DNA of 56,018 nt from Comamonadaceae bacterium. GTDB lineage: Bacteria > Pseudomonadota > Gammaproteobacteria > Burkholderiales > Burkholderiaceae_C. The notes under the pieces are model-generated. The model ran no database searches and had not been told where the DNA came from. It saw only the letters and a list, made by a program, of their open reading frames with translations. Made by a program: the position numbers and the translations under genes. The first letter of the stretch is position 1. Each line of letters starts with the position of its first letter. Below, piece by piece: positions 40,782 to 48,947 of the stretch. The stretch covers positions 1 through 56,018 of the forward strand of contig JAUWAE010000002.1 in NCBI GenBank assembly GCA_030602185.1. Direction: 5' to 3'.

Positions 40782-41810
40782 ATGACGACTCCCCTTTCCT
40801 ACAAAGACGCTGGCGTGGACATCGACGCGGGCGACGCCCTGGTTGAACGCATCAAGCCACTGGCCAAGAAAACCATGCGCGAAGGGGTGCTGGCCGGCAT
40901 CGGCGGCTTCGGCGCGCTGTTCGAAGTGCCCAAGCGCTACCAGGAGCCGGTGCTGGTCAGCGGCACCGACGGTGTGGGCACCAAGCTCAAGCTGGCCTTC
41001 GAATGGAACATGCACGACACCGTGGGCATCGACCTGGTGGCCATGAGCGTGAACGACGTGCTGGTGCAGGGCGCCGAGCCGCTGTTCTTCCTCGACTACT
41101 TTGCCTGCGGCAAGCTGGACGTGGACACCGCCGCGGCCGTGGTAGGCGGCATCGCCAAGGGCTGCGAGCTGAGCGGCTGCGCGCTGATCGGCGGTGAGAC
41201 CGCCGAAATGCCCGGCATGTACCCTGCCGGCGAATACGACCTGGCGGGCTTTGCCGTGGGCGCGGTCGAAAAATCCAAGATCCTGACCGGCCGCAACGTG
41301 CAGGCTGGCGACGTGATACTGGGGCTGGCTTCGGCGGGCGTGCACTCCAACGGCTTCAGCCTGGTGCGCAAGTGCATCGAGCGTGCGGGTGCCAGCCTGC
41401 CCGCCACGCTGGACGGGCAGCCGTTCAAGCAGGCCATCATGGCGCCCACCCGGCTGTACGTGAAGAGCGTGCTGGCCGCGCTGGCGCAGCACCCGATCAA
41501 GGCGCTGGCCCACATCACCGGCGGCGGCCTGCTGGAAAACATCCCCCGCGTGCTGCCCGAAGGCCTGGCCGCCCACCTGAAAAAGGGCAGCTGGCCGCAG
41601 ACCGAGCTGTTCGCCTGGCTGCAGGCCACGGCAGCGATCGACGACATCGAGATGAACCGCACCTTCAACAACGGCATTGGCATGGTCGTGGTGGTGGAGG
41701 CGGCCCATGCCGGGGCCACTGCAGCCACGCTGCGCGCCCAAGGCGAGACCGTCTACACCATCGGCGCCATCGCGCCCCAGGGCGACGGCGCGCAGGTCGT
41801 CGTGGCCTGA
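40782..41810 (+). CDS. purM: Phosphoribosylformylglycinamidine cyclo-ligase
   Basis: Fifth step of purine synthesis, closing the imidazole ring to give AIR. The 342-residue protein has the family motifs [38 protein letters not shown] and [11 protein letters not shown], and [18 protein letters not shown] further on. It is divergent from the AI-2E-family gene and ends six bases from a convergent lipoprotein gene. Confidence 0.98.
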   Translation: MTTPLSYKDAGVDIDAGDALVERIKPLAKKTMREGVLAGIGGFGALFEVPKRYQEPVLVSGTDGVGTKLKLAFEWNMHDTVGIDLVAMSVNDVLVQGAEPLFFLDYFACGKLDVDTAAAVVGGIAKGCELSGCALIGGETAEMPGMYPAGEYDLAGFAVGAVEKSKILTGRNVQAGDVILGLASAGVHSNGFSLVRKCIERAGASLPATLDGQPFKQAIMAPTRLYVKSVLAALAQHPIKALAHITGGGLLENIPRVLPEGLAAHLKKGSWPQTELFAWLQATAAIDDIEMNRTFNNGIGMVVVVEAAHAGATAATLRAQGETVYTIGAIAPQGDGAQVVVA

Positions 41811-41815
41811 ACACG

Positions 41816-42775
41816 TCAGGGCCGCTGGCGCACGATCTTGTCCCGCAACACCAGGTAATCGGCCTGACGAGGCCCCCCCAGGGCCACCGCCCGCGTGATC
41901 GCGTCTTGCGCCGCGGCCAGGCGGCCCTGTTCCAGCCGAACCTGCGCCAGGTTGTTCCAAGCGTCGGCAAAGTCGGGATGGGCCTGGGTGGCGGCTTCGT
42001 AGGCGTGCGCGGCCTGCTCGATCCGTCCCAGGGCATAGGCGGTGTTGCCCAACCCCAGCCAGCCGATGCGGTCCTGCGGCCAGGCCTCCAGCCCGGTGGC
42101 GTAGGCGCGGTGAGCGGCTTCGGCGTCCACACGTTCCAGCGGGGCCACGGCCCGGCCCCAGGCGTCGGCGCTGGCGGTCACCGGCAACTGGCTGGGCGGG
42201 GTGACGCGTACCGCCCAATGTGCCGAGCGGGCCCACGTGTACTCAAAGGTGGACAGCGGCATCACGAGGCGGGGTGTGGTGCCGGAATGCAACACGATTT
42301 CCCGCCGCACCTGGTCGTAGCCGATCACCACCGCGTAATGCCACAGCGGTGAAACCGGCAACGACAGGTTCTGCAACACAAGCACTGGCGCACCGCTGGC
42401 CACCTCGGTCAGCAGGGCCTGCAAGGTGGGCTCGATCGGATAGGCCACCAGCCCCTGGCGCCGGGCGGCGGCCAGCATTTCCAGCTGCAAGGCACCCTGG
42501 CGCTGCGGCAGGTACACCTGCGGCGTGAGTTCCTCGGGCGTTACCGGCTTGCCCGCGGCCTGCGCCACCATGGCCAGGGTGGCCGGACCGCACAGGTAGT
42601 CGTCCTGCGGAAAAAAGGGCACGTCGGCCAGCAACACCCGTGCTGGCAACTGCGCCGGCCATTGCCGCTCGAGCGCGGCGAACTGGGGGGCGGTGGCACA
42701 ACCGCCCAGCAGTGACGCGACCAGCAGCCCGACCACCAGCGCCAGGAAAGGTCGGCGGGTCGGTCGGGCCGCCAT
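41816..42775 (-). CDS. PA2778-like lipoprotein cysteine peptidase with TPRs
   Basis: A 319-residue predicted lipoprotein: the signal ends in the lipobox LLGGC with Cys26. A papain-like/C39-like peptidase domain follows, with the catalytic Cys62 in DDYLCGPATLAM and His146 in LWHYAVVIGYD. The C-terminal third (about 185-305) holds tetratricopeptide repeats (LGLGNTAYALGRIEQAAHAY, AWNNLAQVRLEQGRL). It matches the PA2778-family cysteine peptidases described in Pseudomonas genomes, whose substrate is unknown. It starts three bases after a PA2779-like gene, so the two form an operon. C39 domains process double-glycine leader peptides, but here the domain is outside the cytosol. Confidence 0.85.
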   Translation of the reverse strand: MAARPTRRPFLALVVGLLVASLLGGCATAPQFAALERQWPAQLPARVLLADVPFFPQDDYLCGPATLAMVAQAAGKPVTPEELTPQVYLPQRQGALQLEMLAAARRQGLVAYPIEPTLQALLTEVASGAPVLVLQNLSLPVSPLWHYAVVIGYDQVRREIVLHSGTTPRLVMPLSTFEYTWARSAHWAVRVTPPSQLPVTASADAWGRAVAPLERVDAEAAHRAYATGLEAWPQDRIGWLGLGNTAYALGRIEQAAHAYEAATQAHPDFADAWNNLAQVRLEQGRLAAAQDAITRAVALGGPRQADYLVLRDKIVRQRP

Positions 42776-42778
42776 CGG

Positions 42779-43171
42779 TCAGCGGACGCTGCGGGTGAAC
42801 GGAAACACCTTGGTGAACCCAAGGATGTCCGTCACCAGCAGGATCAGGAACACCGAGAACAGCACACCCACCACCCCACTGCCTGCGGGCGCCTGGTCCA
42901 CCCGGTGCGCCAGCTGGGCCACCTCGGCATCGGACATGGCGTTCACCCGGGCCATGGCGTCGTCGGCACTGACACCCTGCTCCTGCAGGGCGGCCCGCAC
43001 GTCATCCCGCTGGAAGAACGCGTGGACCCGCTCGCGGCTGCCATCGGCAACCGGGGCGGCGATCACCTCTTCAGTGGAGACGATGGCCGCCTGCGAAGCC
43101 AGCGGCAGACCGGCCAGGGCGATGCAGGGCATGAGCACCGAGGCAACAAAACGGTAAAAGGTTTTCAGCAT
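42779..43171 (-). CDS. PA2779-like small membrane protein
   Basis: A 130-residue protein with a signal peptide (about 1-29, ending LASQAAI), a helical charged middle part (SRERVHAFFQRDDVRAALQEQG, then DAEVAQLAHRVDQ), and one transmembrane helix near the C-terminus (about 99-117) with a basic tail. It is likely anchored in the inner membrane with its helical part in the periplasm. It pairs with the downstream cysteine peptidase lipoprotein. Function is unknown; the conserved pairing suggests a substrate, chaperone or activator of the peptidase. Confidence 0.8.
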   Translation of the reverse strand: MLKTFYRFVASVLMPCIALAGLPLASQAAIVSTEEVIAAPVADGSRERVHAFFQRDDVRAALQEQGVSADDAMARVNAMSDAEVAQLAHRVDQAPAGSGVVGVLFSVFLILLVTDILGFTKVFPFTRSVR

Positions 43172-43308
43172 GGCAGCCCCCAGAAGTTGGCGTACACCAC
43201 CAGCGAAACATTCGCTGACAGTTTTATCAGGCTAGCACAGGCTACACCACCAACGCAACCGGACTTACATCGCGAAACATCCGACTTCGCGTGCCGGCCG
43301 GTGCGTGC
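43172..43308 (-). promoter_or_regulatory. Leader of the PA2779/PA2778 pair with two palindromes
   Basis: A 137-base region upstream of the PA2779-like gene. It contains two perfect inverted repeats with the same sequence theme: AGCGAA-N3-TTCGCT (43202-43216) and CGCGAA-N9-TTCGCG (43271-43291). On the minus strand a possible promoter reads TTGGTG, 18 bases, TGATAA, with the first palindrome just downstream of the -10. A TACACCACCA element occurs twice nearby. This looks like operator architecture, but no regulator gene is adjacent. Confidence 0.45.
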
Positions 43309-44160
43309 TCAGCTCAACTCACGCCGGAGTTCGCGCACCCGCTGGGCAATCGCATCAACGTCCATGGGGTCGTCGGCATGGGCCAGGTAGGCCTCCAAGT
43401 CGGGCACGGCACGCTCGGGGTGGCCGTGCTCGGCCCAGGCCAGGCCGCGGTCGCGCCGCTCGCTCCAATCCTCGGGCAGCAGCAGCACCAGCCGGTCCAG
43501 CACGGCGATCAGACGGGGCCAGTCTTCCTGGGTGCGGTGAATTTCCTTCAGGTTGCGCAGCACCCGCGCGAGGATGTCCCTCGAGGGAGCGGACTGCAGG
43601 TACAAGCCCACTGGCACGTCAAAATCCTCGACCAGCCCATTGCGGCGCTTGAAGGGCTCCAGCCGGTCGCTCAGGTCTTCGCGGCTCAGCGACTGGCCGG
43701 TGAACGGGTCGATCACCACCTGCCCTTGCGGCAGGTTGACCTTGACCATGAAGTGCCCGGGGAAATTCACCCCGCGCGCCTGCAGGCCCAGCCCCTGGGC
43801 GAGCTCCAGCCAAAGGATGGCCAGCGTGATCGGGATGCCCCGGCGGGTGCGCAGCACCACGTTGACGTAGCTGTTGTCGGGGTCGTAGTAGTGGTTGACG
43901 TTGCCGCCAAAGCCCAGGTCGTGGAAAAAGAACTGGTTGAGCAGGCGCAGGCGCTGCAGCGGCCCGGCATCGGCCGGCAGACGCCGGCGCACCCGTGCCA
44001 GCAACTGGTCCACGTCGCCCAGCACGGTCTGCACGTCCAGGTCGGGGTATTCGTCCATGGCCACGGCAGCGGTGGCCTCCAGCAGCGGGAATCCCTCGTC
44101 GTCCTGCACCAGGGCAGCAAAATACTCCAGGGGCGACGGGGGCTGAACGGGCAGACGCAT
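43309..44160 (-). CDS. SirB1-like protein with transglutaminase-type and TPR domains
   Basis: A 283-residue cytosolic protein. The N-terminal half is a transglutaminase-like domain of the SirB1 type (LNQFFFHDLGFGGNVNHYYDPDNSYVNVVLRTRRGIPITLAILWLELAQ, split across about 68-117), followed by a TPR-like end (LIAVLDRLVLLLPEDWSERRDRGLAWAEHG). The family is widespread in proteobacteria; the original link to Salmonella virulence regulation does not define a reaction. It begins three bases after murJ. Confidence 0.85.
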   Translation of the reverse strand: MRLPVQPPSPLEYFAALVQDDEGFPLLEATAAVAMDEYPDLDVQTVLGDVDQLLARVRRRLPADAGPLQRLRLLNQFFFHDLGFGGNVNHYYDPDNSYVNVVLRTRRGIPITLAILWLELAQGLGLQARGVNFPGHFMVKVNLPQGQVVIDPFTGQSLSREDLSDRLEPFKRRNGLVEDFDVPVGLYLQSAPSRDILARVLRNLKEIHRTQEDWPRLIAVLDRLVLLLPEDWSERRDRGLAWAEHGHPERAVPDLEAYLAHADDPMDVDAIAQRVRELRRELS

Positions 44161-44163
44161 GCC

Positions 44164-45726
44164 TTACTTTCTCACAAACTGGCGCAGTTGCACACCGGCC
44201 AGCAACAGCACGCCAAAGTACACCACGCCGGCACCGAGCACCGTCAGCGCCAGGGTGACGATGCGCCGCCAGGCCACCACGCCATGCACCCACTCCACCT
44301 GGCCACCCACCCACAGCAGGAACACGGCCAGCAGCGCGCTGGCCGCCACCACTTGCAAGGCGAACGTGCCCCAGCCCGGCCGGGGCTGGTAGGCCCCACG
44401 GCGGCGCAACCCCACCAGCAGCCAGCCCGCGTTCAGCAGGGCCCCCAGGCCGATGGCCAAGGCCAGCCCGGCATGGGCCAGGTGGGGCACCAGAACCGCG
44501 TTCATGGCCTGGGTGAACACCAGCACCACGATGGCAATCTTCACCGGCGTGCGGATGTCCTGACGGGCATAGAACCCGGGTGCCAGCACCTTGATGGCGA
44601 TCAGCCCCAGCAGGCCCACGCCGTAGCCCATCAGGGCCAGCGAGGTCTGGCGCACGTCGGCGGCGGTGAACGCACCGTAGTGGTACAGCACCGCCACCAG
44701 CGGCTGGGCAAAGGTCAGCAGCGCCACCGCACAGGGCACCGCCAGCAATACCACCCAGCGCAGCCCCCAGTCGAGCAGGCCACTGTAGCGGTCGGCGTCG
44801 TCGGCCGCGCGCGCCGCCGCCAGCTGGGGCAACAGCACCACGCCCAGCGCCACGCCCAGCATCGCGGTCGGGAATTCCATCAGCCGGTCGGCGTAGGTCA
44901 GCCAGCTCACGCTGCCGGTGGTCAGGTGTGAGGCGATCTGGGTGTTGATGAGCAGCGAAATCTGCGCCACGCTCACGCCCAGCAGCGCCGGCAGCATCAG
45001 CCGTGTGATGCGTTCGGTGCCCGGGTGGTGCCAGGCCTGGCGCACGGCGCTCCAGCGCAGGCCGATGCGGGGCAGCAGCCCCAGGCGGTGCAAGGCCGGC
45101 AACTGCACCCCGAGCTGCAGCACGCCGCCGACCATGACGCCCAGGGCGAGCGCGTAGATGGGCGGCACGCCCAGCTCGCCAAACCAGGGCGCCCCCCAGT
45201 AAGCGGCGGCGATCATGGCCACGTTGAGCAGCACCGGCGTGGCGGCCGGCACGGCAAAGCGCTTCCAGGTGTTGAGCACACCGGCCGCCAGGGCCACCAG
45301 CGACATGAAGCCGATGTAGGGGAACATCCAGCGCGTCAGCACCACCGCGGTGTCGAAACCTTCGGCGGTCTGCCGCAAGCCGGCCGCCATGGCCCACACC
45401 AGAGCGGGGGCCGCCACCACCCCGACCACACAGGTGAGGGCCAGCGCCCAGGCGAGCACGGTGGCCACCTGATTGATCAGCACCTTGGTCGCGTCCTCGC
45501 CATCGGCTTCGCGGCTGGCCGCCAGCACCGGCACGAAGGCCTGGCTGAACGCCCCTTCGGCAAACAGCCGGCGCAGCAGGTTGGGGATGCGGAACGCGAC
45601 GTTGAACGCGTCGGTCAGCGCGCTGGCACCGAAGGTGGCGGCGATCAGCAGCTCGCGCACCAGGCCGGTGATGCGCGAGGCCAACGTGAGCAGGGAGACC
45701 AGGGAGGCGGATTTGAACAGCGACAC
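44164..45726 (-). CDS. murJ: Lipid II flippase MurJ
   Basis: Moves lipid II across the inner membrane for peptidoglycan synthesis. The 520-residue protein has the MVF/MurJ fold with about fourteen transmembrane helices; the N-terminal LTLASRITGLVRELLIAATFG and RRLFAEGAFSQAFVPVLA segments are typical. The start is taken as GTG 45726, which gives the family opening SLFKSASLVSLLT; an upstream GTG at 45759 would add eleven non-conserved residues. It is divergent from a PHP gene and coupled to the SirB1-like gene. Confidence 0.95.
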   Translation of the reverse strand: MSLFKSASLVSLLTLASRITGLVRELLIAATFGASALTDAFNVAFRIPNLLRRLFAEGAFSQAFVPVLAASREADGEDATKVLINQVATVLAWALALTCVVGVVAAPALVWAMAAGLRQTAEGFDTAVVLTRWMFPYIGFMSLVALAAGVLNTWKRFAVPAATPVLLNVAMIAAAYWGAPWFGELGVPPIYALALGVMVGGVLQLGVQLPALHRLGLLPRIGLRWSAVRQAWHHPGTERITRLMLPALLGVSVAQISLLINTQIASHLTTGSVSWLTYADRLMEFPTAMLGVALGVVLLPQLAAARAADDADRYSGLLDWGLRWVVLLAVPCAVALLTFAQPLVAVLYHYGAFTAADVRQTSLALMGYGVGLLGLIAIKVLAPGFYARQDIRTPVKIAIVVLVFTQAMNAVLVPHLAHAGLALAIGLGALLNAGWLLVGLRRRGAYQPRPGWGTFALQVVAASALLAVFLLWVGGQVEWVHGVVAWRRIVTLALTVLGAGVVYFGVLLLAGVQLRQFVRK

Positions 45727-45805
45727 GCCGGGAGTGTAGCCGCCCCCTGGCGGTGACACCCCCGTGCCAGCAGGGGCGGGCCCTAACCCCTAAAATGCTT
45801 GAAAC

Positions 45806-46657
45806 ATGACCATCCTGAACGCCGACCTCCATTGCCACTCCACCGTGTCCGACGGCACGCTCACGCCCGAGGCCCTGGCCGAGCGCGCCAAGGCCAACGG
45901 CGTGGAACTGTGGTCCTTGACTGACCACGACGAAATCGGCGGTCAGCACCGCGCCCTGGCGGCGGCCCGGGCGGTGGGGCTGCCCTACCTCACCGGGACC
46001 GAGATTTCCGTTACCTTCGCCGACGTGACGGTGCACATCGTCGGCCTGGGCTTCGACCCCGACCACCCGGCATTGGTGCAGGGGCTCCAGGCCACCCGGG
46101 GCGGGCGCGAGGAGCGGGCACGCGAGATGAGCGAGCAACTCGAGAAAGTCGGCATCCCCGGCGCCTTCGAAGGGGCGCTGAAGTACGTGGGCAACCCCGA
46201 CCTGATCTCCCGCACCCATTTCGCCCGCTACCTGGTCGAAACCGGCGTCTGCAAGGACACCAGCGAGGTGTTCCGCCGCTTCCTCACCGAAGGCAAACCC
46301 GGTTTCGTGCCGCACCGCTGGGCCAAGCTGGGCGATGCCGTGCGCTGGATCCGCGAAGCGGGCGGCATGGCCATCATTGCCCACCCGGCGCGCTACGACC
46401 ACAGCCCGACACAAGAGTACGCGCTGTTCAGCGAATTCAAGGCGCACGGCGGCGAAGGGGTGGAGGTGGTCACCGGCAGCCACACGCCGAGCGAATACGG
46501 CAAATACGCCGACATGGCGCTGGAATTCGGCCTGGCCGCATCGCGCGGCAGCGATTTCCACAGCCCCGAGGAAAGCCGCTGCGACCTGGGCGCCCTGCCC
46601 TACCTGGAAGGCCGCCTCACCCCGGTGTGGGAACGGCTGGCCGACCGCATCCGCTGA
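45806..46657 (+). CDS. PHP-domain phosphoesterase (RNase AM/TrpH type)
   Basis: A 283-residue PHP-family metal phosphoesterase. Metal-binding motifs are DLHCHSTVSDG (His9, His11, Asp16) and SLTDHDE (Asp40, His41), with later His residues in IIAHPARYDH and GSDFHSP. This matches the YciV/TrpH group, which degrades short oligonucleotides and 3',5'-bisphosphonucleotides and matures RNA 5' ends. Exact activity here is inferred. It starts a plus-strand run with the DMT gene four bases downstream. Confidence 0.9.
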   Translation: MTILNADLHCHSTVSDGTLTPEALAERAKANGVELWSLTDHDEIGGQHRALAAARAVGLPYLTGTEISVTFADVTVHIVGLGFDPDHPALVQGLQATRGGREERAREMSEQLEKVGIPGAFEGALKYVGNPDLISRTHFARYLVETGVCKDTSEVFRRFLTEGKPGFVPHRWAKLGDAVRWIREAGGMAIIAHPARYDHSPTQEYALFSEFKAHGGEGVEVVTGSHTPSEYGKYADMALEFGLAASRGSDFHSPEESRCDLGALPYLEGRLTPVWERLADRIR

Positions 46658-46660
46658 GCA

Positions 46661-47536
46661 ATGGGCGCCGATTACTCGCGCCCCCTGCTCGGGGTCTTCT
46701 TCCTGATCCTGGCGGTGGCGTGCTTCGCCCTGCTCGACACCACCGTCAAGGTGCTCAGCGCCACGGTGTCGGTCCTGCTGGTGGTGTGGTTCCGTTACCT
46801 GTTCCAGGCCATCGTGATGGCGGCGGTGCTACTGCCCACGCGCGGCTGGCGCTCGCTGTGCACGGCCAAGCCGGTGCAGCACGTGCTGCGCGGCATCCTG
46901 CTGCTGCTCACCAGCACCCTGGGTTTCATCAGCCTGATCTACATGCCCGTGGGCGAATTCACCGCCATCATCATGCTCACGCCGCTGGTGGTGACGCTGC
47001 TGGCGGCGCTGTTCCTGAAGGAGTCGGTGGACCTGCGGCGCTGGCTGCTGGTGCTCGGCGGCTTTGCCGGCGCGCTGCTGGTGATCCAGCCCACCGGCGA
47101 GGCCATCGGCTGGGCGGTGGGCATTCCGCTGGCCATGGTGCTGGTGTACGCGCTGTTCCAGATCCTCACCAGCCGCATGGCCCGCACCGAAGATGCCATG
47201 ACGTTGCACTTCTACACCGGCTGGACGGGGGCCCTCGGCATCAGCCTGGCGTTGCCCTGGATCTGGCAGACGGTGGAGGACTGGCAGACGCTGGGCCTGC
47301 TCGGCCTGGCCGGCCTGTTCGGTACCGTGGGGCATTTCATCCTGATCCAGGCGTTCAAGCGCGCGCCGGCCGCGACGCTGGCGCCCTACCTGTACACCCA
47401 GATCGGCTTTGCGCTGCTGGCCGGCTGGCTGGTGTTTGACCACGTGCCAGGAGCCATGGAGCTGTGGGGCATTGCGCTCATCACGGCCTGCGGAGCGACC
47501 CTGGCCTGGCTCGCTGCCCGCGCGGCGCGGCCGTAA
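46661..47536 (+). CDS. DMT (EamA) family permease
   Basis: A 291-residue drug/metabolite transporter superfamily protein with two EamA repeats and about ten transmembrane helices. Typical features are the N-terminal VVWFRYLFQAIVMA and the GEFTAIIMLTPLVVTLLAALFLKE motif closing repeat one. Substrate is unknown. Close to the PHP gene upstream and a Sua5-like gene downstream, so probably cotranscribed. Confidence 0.9.
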   Translation: MGADYSRPLLGVFFLILAVACFALLDTTVKVLSATVSVLLVVWFRYLFQAIVMAAVLLPTRGWRSLCTAKPVQHVLRGILLLLTSTLGFISLIYMPVGEFTAIIMLTPLVVTLLAALFLKESVDLRRWLLVLGGFAGALLVIQPTGEAIGWAVGIPLAMVLVYALFQILTSRMARTEDAMTLHFYTGWTGALGISLALPWIWQTVEDWQTLGLLGLAGLFGTVGHFILIQAFKRAPAATLAPYLYTQIGFALLAGWLVFDHVPGAMELWGIALITACGATLAWLAARAARP

Positions 47537-47558
47537 GCACCCGTAGGACAATCGGGGC

Positions 47559-48194
47559 ATGTCGCAATACTTCGAAGTCCACCCCGACAACCCGCAAGCC
47601 CGGCTGCTGAAGCAGGCGGTGCAGCTGCTGCACAAGGGCGGCGTGCTGGCCGTGCCCACCGATTCGAGCTACGCCCTGGTCTGCCACCTCGACGACAAGG
47701 CCGCCGCCGACCGGTTGCGCCGCATCCGCGGCGTGGACGACAAGCACCACCTGACACTGCTGTGCCGCGACCTGAGCGAGCTGGCCAGCTACGCGCGGGT
47801 GGACAACCGGCAGTACCGGTTGCTCAAGCTGGGCACCCCCGGGGCCTACACCTTCGTGCTGGAAGCCAGCAAGGAAGTGCCCCGGCGCGTCAGCCACCCC
47901 TCGCGCAAGACCATCGGCCTGCGGGTGCCCGAGCACCGCGCGCTGCAGGAATTGCTGGCGCTGCACGGCGCACCGCTGCTGGCGACGACACTGATCCCGC
48001 CCGGCGAGACCGACCCCCTGAACGACGCGCACGAAATCCGGGAGCGCTTCGAGCACGACCTGGCGGCGGTGATCGACGCCGGCGCCTGCGCCCTGGCCCC
48101 CACCACCGTGGTGGACCTGACGCCCATGGCGAATGGCGACGACCCGCAGGTGCTGCGCGAAGGCGCCGGGCCGCTCGCCGCGCTGGGCCTTTGA
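47559..48194 (+). CDS. Sua5/YciO/YrdC family protein
   Basis: A 211-residue protein of the Sua5/YrdC/YciO fold. The KxR and SxN-type surface of threonylcarbamoyl-AMP synthases is partly visible: LAVPTDSSYAL, RLRRIRGVDDKHHLTLLC and the late RVPEHRALQELL. YrdC-type (TsaC) enzymes make threonylcarbamoyl-AMP for t6A in tRNA. This protein looks closer to YciO, which often sits next to a PHP gene of the YciV type as here, and whose activity is less certain. The next gene is an M50 protease, 44 bases downstream. Confidence 0.85.
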   Translation: MSQYFEVHPDNPQARLLKQAVQLLHKGGVLAVPTDSSYALVCHLDDKAAADRLRRIRGVDDKHHLTLLCRDLSELASYARVDNRQYRLLKLGTPGAYTFVLEASKEVPRRVSHPSRKTIGLRVPEHRALQELLALHGAPLLATTLIPPGETDPLNDAHEIRERFEHDLAAVIDAGACALAPTTVVDLTPMANGDDPQVLREGAGPLAALGL

Positions 48195-48238
48195 CGCCAC
48201 CCGAGCGCCGGCCGCGGCCGGCCTGAGACAATACGCCC

Positions 48239-48907
48239 ATGGACTTTGCCCAGATCATCCAGACGGTGGCCATTTATGCCATCCCGGTGCTGTTTGCCAT
48301 CACCGTGCACGAAGCCGCCCACGGCTACGCGGCGCGCCATTTTGGCGACAACACCGCTTACATGCTGGGGCGCATCACGCTCAACCCGCTCAAGCACATC
48401 GACCCGCTCGGCACCATTGCCATGCCGCTGTTGCTGCTGTTCGCCACCGGTGGGGCCTTCCTGTTCGGCTATGCCAAGCCGGTGCCGGTGAACTTCGGGC
48501 GGCTGCGCCGGCCCAAGCGCGACATGGTGTGGGTGGCACTGGCCGGCCCGGCCGCCAACCTGGTGCAGGCCGTGGCCTGGCTGGTGCTGTTCTACCTGAT
48601 GCGCGCCACCGGAGTGACCGAGGTGTTCTTCCTGAAGATGGCGCAGGCGGGCCTGAGCGTCAACCTGGTGCTGTTTGCGCTCAACATGTTCCCGTTGCCG
48701 CCGCTCGACGGCGGGCGCATTCTGGTGGGCCTGCTGCCCATGCGCCCGGCCCTGGCCGTGTCGCGCATCGAACCGTTCGGTTTCTTCATCGTGCTGGGGC
48801 TGGTACTCACCGGCATCCTGGGCACCTACTGGCTGCGCCCGCTGATGGGCCTGACCGCTGGTTTGCTCGAAACGCTGCTGGCCCCGCTGCGCTGGCTGCT
48901 GTTCTGA
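48239..48907 (+). CDS. Site-2 protease family (M50) membrane protein
   Basis: A 222-residue intramembrane metalloprotease-like protein with about five or six helices. The zinc motif HEAAH is at residues 24-28 and the second ligand region is FPLPPLDGGRIL. No PDZ domain is present, so it belongs to the short M50 group (often annotated YwhC/rhomboid-like zinc protease), not RseP. Its substrate is not known. It precedes trpS, as in several Burkholderiales. Confidence 0.88.
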   Translation: MDFAQIIQTVAIYAIPVLFAITVHEAAHGYAARHFGDNTAYMLGRITLNPLKHIDPLGTIAMPLLLLFATGGAFLFGYAKPVPVNFGRLRRPKRDMVWVALAGPAANLVQAVAWLVLFYLMRATGVTEVFFLKMAQAGLSVNLVLFALNMFPLPPLDGGRILVGLLPMRPALAVSRIEPFGFFIVLGLVLTGILGTYWLRPLMGLTAGLLETLLAPLRWLLF

Positions 48908-48947
48908 GTCCTCATCACTCCCACGTTTTCGTCTGTCGTTCCTCACC

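Noticed and set aside
41816-42775. Cysteine peptidase as a bacteriocin leader-processing C39 domain
   Set aside because: No ABC transporter, double-glycine leader peptide or bacteriocin gene lies nearby, and the lipobox places it outside the cytosol, unlike C39 exporter domains.
43619-46561. A 980-codon minus-strand open frame across murJ, the SirB1-like gene and the PHP gene
   Set aside because: It overlaps three well-supported genes in other frames or on the other strand, and its product is a low-complexity Arg/Gly/Ala-rich sequence. It is a composition artefact.
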